Shown here one piece after another: positions 18,175-26,569 of a stretch of 64,000 bases of DNA. The DNA comes from DATAUD01 sp036268455 (GTDB taxonomy: Bacteria > Verrucomicrobiota > Verrucomicrobiia > Limisphaerales > Palsa-1400): the NCBI GenBank assembly GCA_036268455.1, contig DATAUD010000012.1:16104-80103 (forward strand). Direction: 5' to 3'. Made by a program: the position numbers and the translations under genes. Position 1 is the stretch's first letter; each line of letters starts with the position of its first letter. The notes under the pieces are model-generated. The model was not told the origin of the DNA and made no database searches. It saw nothing but the letters and a program-made list of their open reading frames with translations.

Positions 18175-19059
18175 TTAGGGGCGGGCTTTTAGCTCCTCAA
18201 TCATTTTTTCCAGGGCGCGGCCGTAGCGGATGTAGCTGTCGTAGGGGGAGCCGTCGGAGGAATGGGCGGTGGGGTCGTGGAATACGACGGCGACGTGGGG
18301 TTCGATGGATATTCCAGCGTCGTAGCCGCGGGAAAAGGCATCCTTCAAAATATCGCGGACGCGGGCCTGGCCTTCGCCGGGATATTTGTAGTCGCAATCG
18401 CTTTTTGCGGGGACGTAGGTGGCGTCTTTGACGTGGATGTGGACGACGTGATCGCGAATGTGCTCCCAGAATTCCCAAGGGTCCTGGCGAGGCCAGGGGA
18501 GCGGACGGGAACGGTCGGGGTTGAAGACGGGATTGCCGGTGTCAAAAACCCACTTGAGACCGGGACATTTTTCGAGGAGTTCCAATCCATGCCGCCAACT
18601 CATTCCGCCGTAGTTCATGCAGTTCTCATGGACGGGCTGCAAGCCTTCGTCGCGAAACATGCGGGTCACTTCGGCGATGCGGCGGAAGACTTCGGGAGGG
18701 ATTGTGCTTTCGTCGTCGGCGGGCTTGAAGCTCATGATGCGGACGAATTTCGCGCCGGTGCGTTTCATGCGGGGAACGCAGCGGCGAACTTCGTCAATGG
18801 TAATTTGGAAGGGGTCGGAGATTTTTTTGGACCAATTGGCGATTGCGGAGCCGAAACAATAGACGCCGAGGCCGGCTTCTTCGAGGCCGGCGGCGGCGAT
18901 GTCGAAGGCCTTGTCGGGAATATCGTGAAAGTTGCCCTTGGGAAAACCGGGCACTTCGACGGCGCGCATCTCGATGTGGCTCCAGCCCAGTTCGCGGGTG
19001 GCGCCGATTTGCGCGTCCAGCAGCACGCCCGCTTCATCTCCAATTCCGGTGAGGATCAT
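18175..19059 (-). CDS. Sugar phosphate isomerase/epimerase (TIM barrel)
   Basis: A 294-residue xylose-isomerase-like TIM-barrel protein (AP endonuclease 2 superfamily). Metal-ligand type segments are visible: EDEGLQPVHENCMNYGG-like region near 135-150 (HENC), FDTGNPVF near 168, HIHVKDA near 205 and a Glu near 260 (SIEPH). Family members isomerise or epimerise sugars, inositols and 3-keto sugars. It is the last gene of a five-gene minus-strand cluster, 9 bases after the Gfo/Idh gene, an association typical of oxidative sugar or glycoside catabolism. The exact substrate is unknown. Confidence 0.87.
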   Translation of the reverse strand: MILTGIGDEAGVLLDAQIGATRELGWSHIEMRAVEVPGFPKGNFHDIPDKAFDIAAAGLEEAGLGVYCFGSAIANWSKKISDPFQITIDEVRRCVPRMKRTGAKFVRIMSFKPADDESTIPPEVFRRIAEVTRMFRDEGLQPVHENCMNYGGMSWRHGLELLEKCPGLKWVFDTGNPVFNPDRSRPLPWPRQDPWEFWEHIRDHVVHIHVKDATYVPAKSDCDYKYPGEGQARVRDILKDAFSRGYDAGISIEPHVAVVFHDPTAHSSDGSPYDSYIRYGRALEKMIEELKARP

Positions 19060-19068
19060 AGGATTTAA

Positions 19069-20229
19069 TCAGCGTTGGAACGATTTGGTAAAATCTTCGT
19101 TTGAAACCTGGGCGACTTTTTTGACGTGTCGTGAACCGGCGATGAGTTCGTTGAGCTTGTTCTCGTAGGCGGCGGCGTCCAGCGGCAGTTCAATGGTCTC
19201 GTCCATCAAGCCAGAATAAAGAATCACGTTGGCCAATTCAATAGAGTGAATGCCTTCCTCGCCGGGGGCGATGAGCGGGACGCCGTCGAGGATCGAGTCA
19301 ATAAAGTTTTGCGTGAGGACGGCGTGCTGGGCGGGTTCGGAGGTGATGGGGATTTCGATCTTCCAGACTTCGGGTTTTTGAAAACCGAGCTTTGAGTTTT
19401 TGGCGTGCTGGAACATGGAGACTTCGTTGCGGAAGAAAAGGAGAGTGTCGTTTTCCAGCAGGAGCTTGCCCATTTCACCGGCGATTTCGAGGCGGCTGGT
19501 GCCGGGGGCTTCGCCGGTTGTCGAGATGAAAGTTCCAGCGCCGCCGTTTTTGAATTCCATGTAGGCGGTGACGTTGTCCTCGACTTCGATGTTGTGAAAG
19601 CGGCCAAGCTGGACGAAGGAGCGGACGCGGACGGGCATTCCGAGAAGCCATTGCAACATGTCCAGTTGATGGAGGCATTGGTTGATGAGGACGCCGCCGC
19701 CCTCGCCTTTCCAGGTGGCGCGCCAGCCGCCGCTGGCGTAATAGGCCTCGGACCGAAACCAATCGGTCATAATCCATGTGAGGCGGACGACCTCGCCGAG
19801 CTGGCCCTCGGCGATGAGTTTTTTGATTTTTGCGTAGCGGGATTCGGTGCGCATCTGGAACATGCCGGCAAAGACCTGCTTTGGATGCTCGCGGCGGACG
19901 GCGATGAGGCGTTCGGCATCGGCCTTGTGGGCGGAAATGGGTTTTTCCACCATGACGTGCAAACCGGCGTTGAGGGCGGCAATGCCGAGGCTGGTGTGCT
20001 GGTAATGCGGGGTGGCGATGATGACGGCATCCACTTCGCCGGAGCGAATCAGTTCTTCGCCGTCGGCAAAAACCTTGAGGCCTTTCTGCTTGTAGTGGGC
20101 GAGCTTGTCAACAAACGCATCGGAAACGGCTTTCAATTCGACGCGCTTGACTTTGCCATCGAGGAGATAATTGGCGTGATGACCGCCGATGTTGCCCATT
20201 CCGATGATGCCGAGGCGAACAGGGTTCAT
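19069..20229 (-). CDS. Gfo/Idh/MocA family oxidoreductase (cytoplasmic)
   Basis: A 386-residue NAD(P)-dependent oxidoreductase from ATG 20229 (MNPVRLGIIGMGNIGGHHAN). The Rossmann GxGxxG is at residues 10-15, the EKPISAH lysine motif near 98, and the C-terminal domain contains GGVLINQCLHQLDMLQWLLG. No signal peptide is present, unlike the Tat-exported paralogue at 7728. The start codon overlaps the hexosaminidase stop in ATGA (20226-20229), so the genes are translationally coupled. It likely oxidises a sugar released or imported by the neighbouring genes. Confidence 0.92.
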   Translation of the reverse strand: MNPVRLGIIGMGNIGGHHANYLLDGKVKRVELKAVSDAFVDKLAHYKQKGLKVFADGEELIRSGEVDAVIIATPHYQHTSLGIAALNAGLHVMVEKPISAHKADAERLIAVRREHPKQVFAGMFQMRTESRYAKIKKLIAEGQLGEVVRLTWIMTDWFRSEAYYASGGWRATWKGEGGGVLINQCLHQLDMLQWLLGMPVRVRSFVQLGRFHNIEVEDNVTAYMEFKNGGAGTFISTTGEAPGTSRLEIAGEMGKLLLENDTLLFFRNEVSMFQHAKNSKLGFQKPEVWKIEIPITSEPAQHAVLTQNFIDSILDGVPLIAPGEEGIHSIELANVILYSGLMDETIELPLDAAAYENKLNELIAGSRHVKKVAQVSNEDFTKSFQR

Positions 20230-21890
20230 GGTGTTGGCGCGGATGATTTTTCTCCAGTGTCGGTGGGGTTGCGGCGGTAATTGATTCCCATTTCGTCGAG
20301 ACGGCGGTCGTCGATTTCCAAACGGCGAAGGAAATCGTCGAGGTTGCGAGCGTCTTTGGGGGACCAGGTGACTTCGGCCAGTGCGGATTCGCGGGGAAAA
20401 ATCATGTATTCGGCGTGCTTGATGTTGGGGATGTATTCGGTCCAGAGATTGCCCTGCGCACCGAGGATGTAGTGGTTGAATTCGGCGGGAAGGTTCGTGG
20501 GAATCGGCTCGAAGGAATAGACTTCGCTGAGAGGCAGAAAGCCGCCGATGGCGTGGGGTTCTGTCGCGTGGTTGAGAGATTGATAGTGGTCGAGGTAACA
20601 ATATTTGGTTGGAGTCATTACGACATCGTGGCCGGCGGTGGCGGCTTCGGTTGCGCCGCCGATCCAATCCATGATCGCGGCGTTTTGCGCGAGGCCGCCT
20701 TCGCGGATTTCACTCCAGCCGATGAGGGATTTGCCATGCGCATTGACGAATTTTTCGATGCGCTGGATGAAATAACTTTCCAACTGGCGGTCGGTGGCGA
20801 GGTGCTCGGCGGCTTTGCGGGCCTGGCATTTGGGGCAGTGCTCCCATGTCCTCGTAGAAACTTCGTCGCCGCCGACGTGGACGTATTTGCCGGGGAAAAG
20901 GGCGAAAACTTCCGTCAAAACATTTTCGAGGAAATCAAAGGTTCCGTCGTTGCCGGCGCAATAAATGCCGGGGCGAATGTGGCCTGAATTGTCGGTGTTG
21001 AAGGGGCCGCCGGTGCAACTGAATTGAGGATAGGCAGCCAACGCGGCGCTGGCATGGCCGGGCATTTCGATTTCGGGGACGATTGTGATGTGGCGAGCGG
21101 CGGCGTAACGGACGACTTCGCGAATATCGGCCTGGGTGTAGTATCCGCCGTAACGGCCGTCTGGGCCGAAATTGGCGCTGGAATGGGGTTCGAGGCCGGT
21201 GCTCTTTTTGTTGCTCAAGGTGAAGTTGACGCCTGTGCGCCACGCGCCGACTTCAGTGAGTTTAGGGTAGCGCTTGATCTCGATGCGCCAGCCTTGATCG
21301 TCCGCGAGATGCCAGTGGAAGGTGTTGAGTTTGTGTTGGGCCATGACGTCGAGGACTTGCTCGACTTCGTGTTTGGTGAAGAAATGGCGGGCGACATCGA
21401 GCATCAGGCCACGCCATTGGAAGCGTGGTTGATCTTTGATTTCAACGCAGGGCGATTGCCACTGGACGTTTGTGACGCGGGTGGAGGCGAAGATTTCGGG
21501 CGGGAGCAATTGCAGGAAGGTCTGCGCGCCGTAAAACAAACCGGCTTCGGCGGGTGCGCGGATGAGGACGGAATCGGGTGTGACGGTCAGTTCGTAGCCT
21601 TCAGCGCCGAGGCTGGGATCGCTTCCGCTGGTTGTCAATACGATGTTGCCGGAGGTGGGTTTGCCGGAATGGACGGGGAATTTAAAGCCGGTTCCCTGAT
21701 GCAGCCGGTCGGCTAGAAGTTTTGCGGTTGGCCTTGCGGCGGTGTCGGCGAAAATTTTTGTGTCCGGGCTTGGGATGAAGGAACCGTCCTCCAATTTCAA
21801 TTGCTGCGGGGCGGGGATCAGAGCGGGTTCGGCGGCCCAAGCGGATACGGCAAGAAAACACAAGAGAATCAAGGATTTAGCGATAGACAT
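20226..21890 (-). CDS. Beta-N-acetylhexosaminidase, GH20
   Basis: Removes terminal beta-linked N-acetylhexosamines. From ATG 21890 (in-frame ATGs also at 21896 and 21905) a signal peptide (SLILLCFLAVSAWAAEP) precedes a GH20b-type N-terminal domain to about residue 135 and the catalytic barrel (WRGLMLDVARHF). The catalytic Asp-Glu pair is in HVGGDEVS, near residues 342-343. Substrate-pocket Trp residues are seen in HWHLADDQGWRIE and LIGWSEI. Exported to the periplasm or surface. It lies between a sugar-porter MFS gene and an oxidoreductase, which supports amino-sugar or glycan use. Confidence 0.93.
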   Translation of the reverse strand: MSIAKSLILLCFLAVSAWAAEPALIPAPQQLKLEDGSFIPSPDTKIFADTAARPTAKLLADRLHQGTGFKFPVHSGKPTSGNIVLTTSGSDPSLGAEGYELTVTPDSVLIRAPAEAGLFYGAQTFLQLLPPEIFASTRVTNVQWQSPCVEIKDQPRFQWRGLMLDVARHFFTKHEVEQVLDVMAQHKLNTFHWHLADDQGWRIEIKRYPKLTEVGAWRTGVNFTLSNKKSTGLEPHSSANFGPDGRYGGYYTQADIREVVRYAAARHITIVPEIEMPGHASAALAAYPQFSCTGGPFNTDNSGHIRPGIYCAGNDGTFDFLENVLTEVFALFPGKYVHVGGDEVSTRTWEHCPKCQARKAAEHLATDRQLESYFIQRIEKFVNAHGKSLIGWSEIREGGLAQNAAIMDWIGGATEAATAGHDVVMTPTKYCYLDHYQSLNHATEPHAIGGFLPLSEVYSFEPIPTNLPAEFNHYILGAQGNLWTEYIPNIKHAEYMIFPRESALAEVTWSPKDARNLDDFLRRLEIDDRRLDEMGINYRRNPTDTGEKSSAPTP

Positions 21891-21905
21891 TCTCATATGA
21901 CGCAT

Positions 21906-23666
21906 TCAACGTTGGCGACCTTCAAAATGGGCTTCGATTTCTTCCAGCGTTTTGCCTTTGGTTTCCGGCAGGAAGAACGCGGCGGTGATAAAATAAACGA
22001 CCGTGCACCCGGCGAACGCAAAAAACATTGTCGAATAGCCGTATCTGCCGACGGTCGGGAGGAAAAACGCGGCGATTGTGGTGGATACGGCCTGATTGAT
22101 GAGCAGCGCGATGCTCATGCCGTTGGAGCGAATGCGGGTGGGCATCAATTCGGAGAGGGCAAGCCAGACGCAAACACCCGGACCGACGGCGAAAAATGCC
22201 ATGAACGCAAACAGACAAATCGCCACGAGCCAGCCGGTTTGCTCGCTTGGCACGGGCGTGATCAGGGCGTTTTCGATTTTTAAAGGGGCGGTTTTGGCGG
22301 CGTCCACGTTTGCGAAGGGATTTGAGAAGAAAGCGACCACTTTGTTGTCGGGGACGGAATCGGAACGCGCGATGGTGACGGGCTTGGCGGTTTTGTCGTC
22401 GGAACGGACGGGTTGTGTCGCGCCGCGAAAATCGCCGTAGGAATAAATGACGACGAGGGTGGTTGGGTGATCCGGTGAGCTTACGCCGGATGAAAGCGCG
22501 CCGGCCAGGCGGCTGTTGTAAGACACGGAAAGATCCTGGTTCGTGGTGACCATTGCCTGGAGCGCTTCGCGGCAATCGACGCGCCGGCTTTCGGTGTTGC
22601 GAAAGAGGACTCCCACGCAAAGGAGCGACGCGATGATTCCGGCGCTGCCGAGGCTGAGGAGGAATTTGCGGCCTTTCCGGTCCACGAGGACCACTGCACC
22701 GATGGTGACCAGGAAGTTGACGGTGGTGAGAATAAGATAGCCCAAATGCGCCTGGACGTCGGCAAGACCGCCCTGGAGAAGGATCGTGGTGTTATAACCA
22801 ATAATCGAATTGACGCCGGTGGCCTGATTGCAGGCGAGGATGATGCAGGCGAGGATGAAGGGAATTACGTATTTGCGGTGGAACAAGGATTCCCTGGCCC
22901 CGCCGCCAGAGGTGGATTTGGCGCGTTCGGCGGCGGCGGCGGTTTCCATTTCCTCAAGCTCGACGGAGGCTTGCTGTTCGTCCCTGGAGCGCAACAAAGC
23001 GGCCAGCGCCTCCTCCTTTTTTCCCTGGCGGAAAAGCCAGCGGGGCGATTCGGCGACCATGAGACTGCCGATGACAAAGAGAACTCCCGGAGGCAGTGAA
23101 ACCCAAAAAATGCCGCGCCACGCGCTGTCTTTGAAGGCGAAGAGCTGGGCGGGGTCACCGAGTTTGGCGACTTGATCGACGCGATGGGAGAAATACATGC
23201 CAATGATCGCGGCGGCGACGATGCCGAGCGTCAGAAGCCATTGGAAAATGCCTGTGCCTTTACCGCGATCCGCCGGGTCGAGGCATTCCGCCAGATAGAG
23301 CGGTATCACTACGCCGATCAAGCCGGCGCTGACGCCCTGCAACAAACGTCCGAGCACGAGCGGGCCGTAACCATGCGCCAGGGCAATCACGGGTATGCTC
23401 AGAACAAAGAGGACGCCGCTGCAGGCCATCAGGGTTTTGCGACCCATTTTATCGGCGAGCACTCCGGCGAAGAGGGTCGAAATCACGCTTCCCAACAGGA
23501 CGGCCGCTACGATGAAAGAAAGCTTGCCGGGGCTTAGTCCGGACGTTGCTTCCAAATAGGGAAGGGCGCCCGCGATGATTCCGACGTCCACGCCGTAAAG
23601 CAATCCGCCGAGACCGGCGACCAGAAGAAGAAAACGGTTATAATTCGTTTGGGAGGACGCAGCCAT
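21906..23666 (-). CDS. Sugar porter family MFS transporter
   Basis: A 586-residue sugar:H+ symporter-like permease from ATG 23666 (MAASSQTN). Sugar-porter signatures are present: DKMGRKT between helices 2 and 3, GRLLQG near helix 4, a PESPRWLF-type motif (AESPRWLF), DRKGRK between helices 8 and 9, and the terminal FLPETKGKTLEEIE. Like the MFS gene at 3546 it has an unusual hydrophilic insertion, here about 110 residues between helices 9 and 10 (SRRVDCREALQ through LITPVPSEQ). It probably imports the monosaccharide produced by the downstream GH20 enzyme. Confidence 0.92.
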   Translation of the reverse strand: MAASSQTNYNRFLLLVAGLGGLLYGVDVGIIAGALPYLEATSGLSPGKLSFIVAAVLLGSVISTLFAGVLADKMGRKTLMACSGVLFVLSIPVIALAHGYGPLVLGRLLQGVSAGLIGVVIPLYLAECLDPADRGKGTGIFQWLLTLGIVAAAIIGMYFSHRVDQVAKLGDPAQLFAFKDSAWRGIFWVSLPPGVLFVIGSLMVAESPRWLFRQGKKEEALAALLRSRDEQQASVELEEMETAAAAERAKSTSGGGARESLFHRKYVIPFILACIILACNQATGVNSIIGYNTTILLQGGLADVQAHLGYLILTTVNFLVTIGAVVLVDRKGRKFLLSLGSAGIIASLLCVGVLFRNTESRRVDCREALQAMVTTNQDLSVSYNSRLAGALSSGVSSPDHPTTLVVIYSYGDFRGATQPVRSDDKTAKPVTIARSDSVPDNKVVAFFSNPFANVDAAKTAPLKIENALITPVPSEQTGWLVAICLFAFMAFFAVGPGVCVWLALSELMPTRIRSNGMSIALLINQAVSTTIAAFFLPTVGRYGYSTMFFAFAGCTVVYFITAAFFLPETKGKTLEEIEAHFEGRQR

Positions 23667-23714
23667 TCGTTTTTGTATTTTCGGAGTTTGATACTTCGGG
23701 CTGAAAAAACACAA

Positions 23715-24512
23715 TCAAAACTTTCCCAGCTTTGGGAAGAACTCGTGGGCGGTCCTGCAAGTCGCGGCGCCAAGCTCCTCGGCGGAACAGTGTTTGACCT
23801 GGGCGGCCACTTCGGCGATTTGGCTCACATATCCCGGTTCGCAGCGTTTGCCTCGAAACGGCACGGGCGCGAGGAACGGGCAATCTGTCTCGAGCATGAA
23901 TTGGCCGAGGTCAGCCGCCGCCAGTGTTTCGCGGACGTTCGCGCCGTTTTTGAAAGTCACGATGCCGGTAAAGCTGACGAGGCAGCCGATTTCGAAAACT
24001 CGACGCATCGCATCGGCGCTTTCCGAGAAACAGTGAAACACCCCGCGTGTTTTCCCTGCGAAGGGTTTTATGGCAGCCAACGTGTCCTCGAAGGAATCGC
24101 GCTGGTGAATGATGCAATTGAGACCCAGCTCGGACGCCACTTCCATTTGCTGCTGGAAGATTTTCAACTGCCGCCGTTTGTAACTTTCAAAATCGGCGTC
24201 GCCGGCTGTTCGGTGATAGTCCAGGCCTGTTTCCCCGATCGCGACCACTTTGGGATGTTGGGCCAGTTCGCGGAGCCTGGGGCGCAAATCTTCCGGGGCG
24301 TCCATAACATGCGTTGGATGCCAGCCGACGGCGGCGTAAACATTGGGGAATTTTTCGGCGATCTCGATTGCGCGAACGCTGCCTGGGAAATCAGTGCCAA
24401 TGGAAATGATTTTGGTTATGCCACTGTCTTGCGCCCGATGGATGGTTTCGGCGAGGTCCCCTTGGAAGTCGGGGAAGCCGAGATGCGCATGGGTGTCGTA
24501 AAAACTCGCCAT
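23715..24512 (-). CDS. TatD family metal-dependent hydrolase
   Basis: A 265-residue TIM-barrel DNase/hydrolase. The metal ligands are seen as DTHAHLGF at the N-terminus (His8, His10), GETGLDYH near residue 92, HQRDSFED near 130, HCFSES near 155 and the ETDCPFL Asp near 206. TatD proteins are 3'-5' exonucleases in the cytoplasm. It is the first gene of the minus-strand run leading into the sugar-utilisation genes, 48 bases before the MFS start, though no catabolic role is implied. Confidence 0.92.
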   Translation of the reverse strand: MASFYDTHAHLGFPDFQGDLAETIHRAQDSGITKIISIGTDFPGSVRAIEIAEKFPNVYAAVGWHPTHVMDAPEDLRPRLRELAQHPKVVAIGETGLDYHRTAGDADFESYKRRQLKIFQQQMEVASELGLNCIIHQRDSFEDTLAAIKPFAGKTRGVFHCFSESADAMRRVFEIGCLVSFTGIVTFKNGANVRETLAAADLGQFMLETDCPFLAPVPFRGKRCEPGYVSQIAEVAAQVKHCSAEELGAATCRTAHEFFPKLGKF

Positions 24513-24550
24513 TGGCTGAAGGTTGCCGCCGGGGGTTAATTTAGTAAAGT

Positions 24551-24559
24551 TGTGAATAA
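24551..24559 (-). promoter_or_regulatory. Isolated DnaA-box-like site
   Basis: TGTGAATAA is a perfect match on the reverse strand to the DnaA box TTATTCACA. It stands 39 bases upstream of the tatD start and about 2.4 kb from dnaA. It could be a DnaA-regulated promoter element or an outlying origin box; a chance match is also possible. Confidence 0.3.
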
Positions 24560-24606
24560 CTTTCCGTTGTCATTGGAAGGGATTCTGATATGGTGCATTT
24601 GCGCGA

Positions 24607-24729
24607 CTAAAGTGCTTCGGTCCAAATACCGGCTTCGAGATCTTTGTGCCGGGGCGTCAGGACATTCGCAAGTCGAATATGATCCCGCCAGCGGGAGCGC
24701 CTAATCTCCTTAAGCCTTTTGTCGCGCAT
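24607..24729 (-). CDS. Possible 40-residue protein
   Basis: A short minus-strand frame with ATG at 24729 and TAG at 24607-24609 encodes a basic 40-residue peptide (MRDKRLKEIRRSRWRDHIRL and onward, ending in GIWTEAL). Composition and a helical Arg-rich start look protein-like, and it fills the otherwise empty gap between tatD and the sigma gene. There is no domain match I can name; it may equally be a remnant or chance frame. Confidence 0.3.
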   Translation of the reverse strand: MRDKRLKEIRRSRWRDHIRLANVLTPRHKDLEAGIWTEAL

Positions 24730-24776
24730 TTCTTTTTTCCATTTCTTTATACAAATTTGCCCGGGTTGGTGTCCAT

Positions 24777-25337
24777 TTGGTTGAAAGTGTGAAGGAACCG
24801 GAGATCAATGGCGCTTGGTGCCAGCCGCTTTATGAACGAAAAGCGGCGGGTTTGATCCTCTATGGACGCGCCCTGGGCCTCAGTCACAATGAGGCGGAGG
24901 ATGTCCTTCAGGAAACGTTTTTAGCGCTGCTCCAATTGCCGCAAAGGCCGGACGACCCTGAACATTACTGCCTGCGGGCTTTTCGGAACCGGGCGATGAA
25001 TTTTCATCGCAGTGTGTGGCGGCGGCTCGCCCGCGAATGGGAATCGGCGCGGTGGTTCGAGGGCGGTTCCGGGAGGGATGACGCTGAGGCTGAGGCGGTT
25101 CGCAAATTGGCTGATTTGCCGCCGGAACAGCGGGAGGTCATCGTTTTAAAGATTTGGAACGGTATGACGTTTGAGGAAATTGGCCGGTTGCTCGACCTGT
25201 CCGCCAACACGGCGGCTGGACGTTACCGTTATGGGATCAACAAGTTGAAGCTTTCGATGAAAGGAGACGCTTATGGACGAGATGAACCAGTTCGAGAAAC
25301 AATTGCAATCCTGGACGCCCCGTCGCCCCTCGCCTAA
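24777..25337 (+). CDS. ECF-type RNA polymerase sigma factor
   Basis: A 186-residue sigma-70 family factor with region 2 (GLSHNEAEDVLQETFLALLQL, then AFRNRAMNF) and region 4 (LPPEQREVIVLKIWNGMTF, EEIGRLLDLSANTAAGR). There is no ATG at the right place: TTG 24777 or GTG 24789 must be used, and homology does not discriminate between them. The C-terminal tail overlaps the start of the next gene by 65 bases, so the two are coupled. Its target promoters are unknown. Confidence 0.85.
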   Translation: MVESVKEPEINGAWCQPLYERKAAGLILYGRALGLSHNEAEDVLQETFLALLQLPQRPDDPEHYCLRAFRNRAMNFHRSVWRRLAREWESARWFEGGSGRDDAEAEAVRKLADLPPEQREVIVLKIWNGMTFEEIGRLLDLSANTAAGRYRYGINKLKLSMKGDAYGRDEPVRETIAILDAPSPLA

Positions 25338-25692
25338 AATCGCCCGCCGGCTTTTCAGCGCCACGCACAAGGCCGCCTCGCGGTCGCATCGCGCACAGAT
25401 GTGGAGCTGGTTGACGCCGCTGGCGGCATGCGCATTGACAATTCTTGTGGCGGTGCATCCCGAAAGCCCGCAATCCGCGCCCTTGGCGAGCCAGACCAAC
25501 GGGGCCATTTTTGCGACATTTATGTTTGGCGCGGCGGGTTCATCAAACCAAGCCATGTATTCCTTGAGCCAGTTGGATCAGAACCTGGAATGGAACGTTT
25601 GGCCGCACGCGAGCCATCATGTCGCGCAGACTTCCCGTCAAGAATCCCCGTCTGGATTCAATGTGATGAATTCGATTCCGACGAATCGATAG
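25273..25692 (+). CDS. Small membrane protein, possible anti-sigma partner
   Basis: A 139-residue protein with one predicted membrane segment (WLTPLAACALTILVAV, about residues 45-60), a basic cytoplasmic N-terminus and a hydrophilic exterior. Its start lies inside the sigma gene, as anti-sigma genes often do, and one-pass topology suits that role. I see no zinc-binding HXXXCXXC anti-sigma motif, so the role is inferred from position. Not otherwise recognised. Confidence 0.65.
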   Translation: MDEMNQFEKQLQSWTPRRPSPKIARRLFSATHKAASRSHRAQMWSWLTPLAACALTILVAVHPESPQSAPLASQTNGAIFATFMFGAAGSSNQAMYSLSQLDQNLEWNVWPHASHHVAQTSRQESPSGFNVMNSIPTNR

Positions 25693-25763
25693 AAAAACTT
25701 CGATCCGGTTTTGAAGGCAGAAGTGGCAATTTCCTTTTGGGCGACTGATTTGGGCAAAAAAAA

Positions 25764-25800
25764 CCGGGCTTAGTGATCAGAGGGTGACCAAGAAGCCCGG
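25764..25800 (+). terminator. Hairpin downstream of sigma operon
   Basis: Perfect 8-base arms CCGGGCTT (25764-25771) and AAGCCCGG (25793-25800) enclose a 21-base loop. It follows the sigma/membrane-protein pair and is the likely terminator, although the following T run is poor. On the opposite strand the stem is followed by seven Ts, a better terminator geometry. Confidence 0.5.
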
Positions 25801-26079
25801 GGAATTTTCGAATTTAGTACAAACGTAGGACTAGGGGTTTTCCGGCTGATGCTGTACAAGACACCCTGCCGAAATCACTGCGGGCAATCAAAGAACAATT
25901 TCATATTTGCCCTAAAAATCTTTCTTCCCTAATCCGCGTTTACTAAACCACGAAATGCTTACATAGTCAAAGACTATTTTCACAAAAAACTATTCAAAAA
26001 TAGTACGAAAAATCTTTTTCTTATTTTTTTCAGTTTCCTGTTTACACCTAATTCACGATTGCTAGTATCGCCGTTGCGG
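25801..26079. other. AT-rich leader of the PII gene
   Basis: Between the hairpin and glnB lies a markedly AT-rich stretch (especially 25950-26045) with no gene. It holds a perfect 6-base inverted repeat ACTATT-CAAA-AATAGT (25989-26004) and a DnaA-box-like ATTTTCACA just before it. It should contain the glnB promoter; I find no sigma-54 consensus. The AT richness could also serve origin unwinding, given dnaA 900 bases on. Confidence 0.4.
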
Positions 26080-26418
26080 ATGAAAAAAATCGACGCCATT
26101 ATCAAACCGTTCAAGCTGGAAGAAGTCAAAGAAGCGCTTGCGAACGTCGGTGTTCAGGGTCTAACCGTCTCGGAAGTCAAGGGATTCGGCCGTCAAAAAG
26201 GCCATACGGAAATTTACCGCGGGAGCGAATATACCGTCGATTTCCTTCCGAAAATCAAGATCGAGATTGTCCTGCCGGACTCGCTGGTTCAACAAGCCGC
26301 TGATGCCATCGTGCATGCGGCGCGCACCGGCAAAATTGGCGATGGCAAGGTTTTTATCAGCAATATTGAGTCGGCCATCCGCATTCGCACTGAGGAATCG
26401 GGCGACCAAGCCATTTAA
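26080..26418 (+). CDS. glnB: Nitrogen regulatory protein PII
   Basis: A 112-residue PII signal-transduction protein that senses 2-oxoglutarate and ATP/ADP. ATG 26080 (MKKIDAIIKPFKLEEVKEAL) is chosen over 26059 because it gives the family N-terminus. The T-loop has Tyr51, the uridylylation site, in IYRGSEYTVDFLPK. The C-terminal signature GDGKVFISNIESAIRIRTEE is intact. No amtB, glnA or glnD is nearby, so it is a lone PII, GlnB or GlnK type undetermined. A terminator follows. Confidence 0.94.
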   Translation: MKKIDAIIKPFKLEEVKEALANVGVQGLTVSEVKGFGRQKGHTEIYRGSEYTVDFLPKIKIEIVLPDSLVQQAADAIVHAARTGKIGDGKVFISNIESAIRIRTEESGDQAI

Positions 26419-26426
26419 TTTTTTGT

Positions 26427-26459
26427 CCCGGCGGAACTTTTCCGCGCGGGGCTTTTTTG
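26427..26459 (+). terminator. Rho-independent terminator of glnB
   Basis: A GC-rich stem with core arms GCGGAA (26431-26436) and TTCCGC, flanked by CCC and GGG, is followed by GCTTTTTTGT. It begins 9 bases after the glnB stop. Confidence 0.75.
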
Positions 26460-26569
26460 TCTATAGAAGTGGAAGCCGATATGAAGAGATTTGAAGCATG
26501 AGTCCGCCGGGAAAATTTGACTTGCCGCGCCATCGCGCGGCGGACCGGGCTTTGTCCGACGGGAGCACC

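Noticed and set aside
19405..20987. Long plus-strand frames across the Gfo/Idh and GH20 genes
   Set aside because: Third-position bias of the minus-strand genes creates these; the minus-strand products carry complete catalytic motifs.
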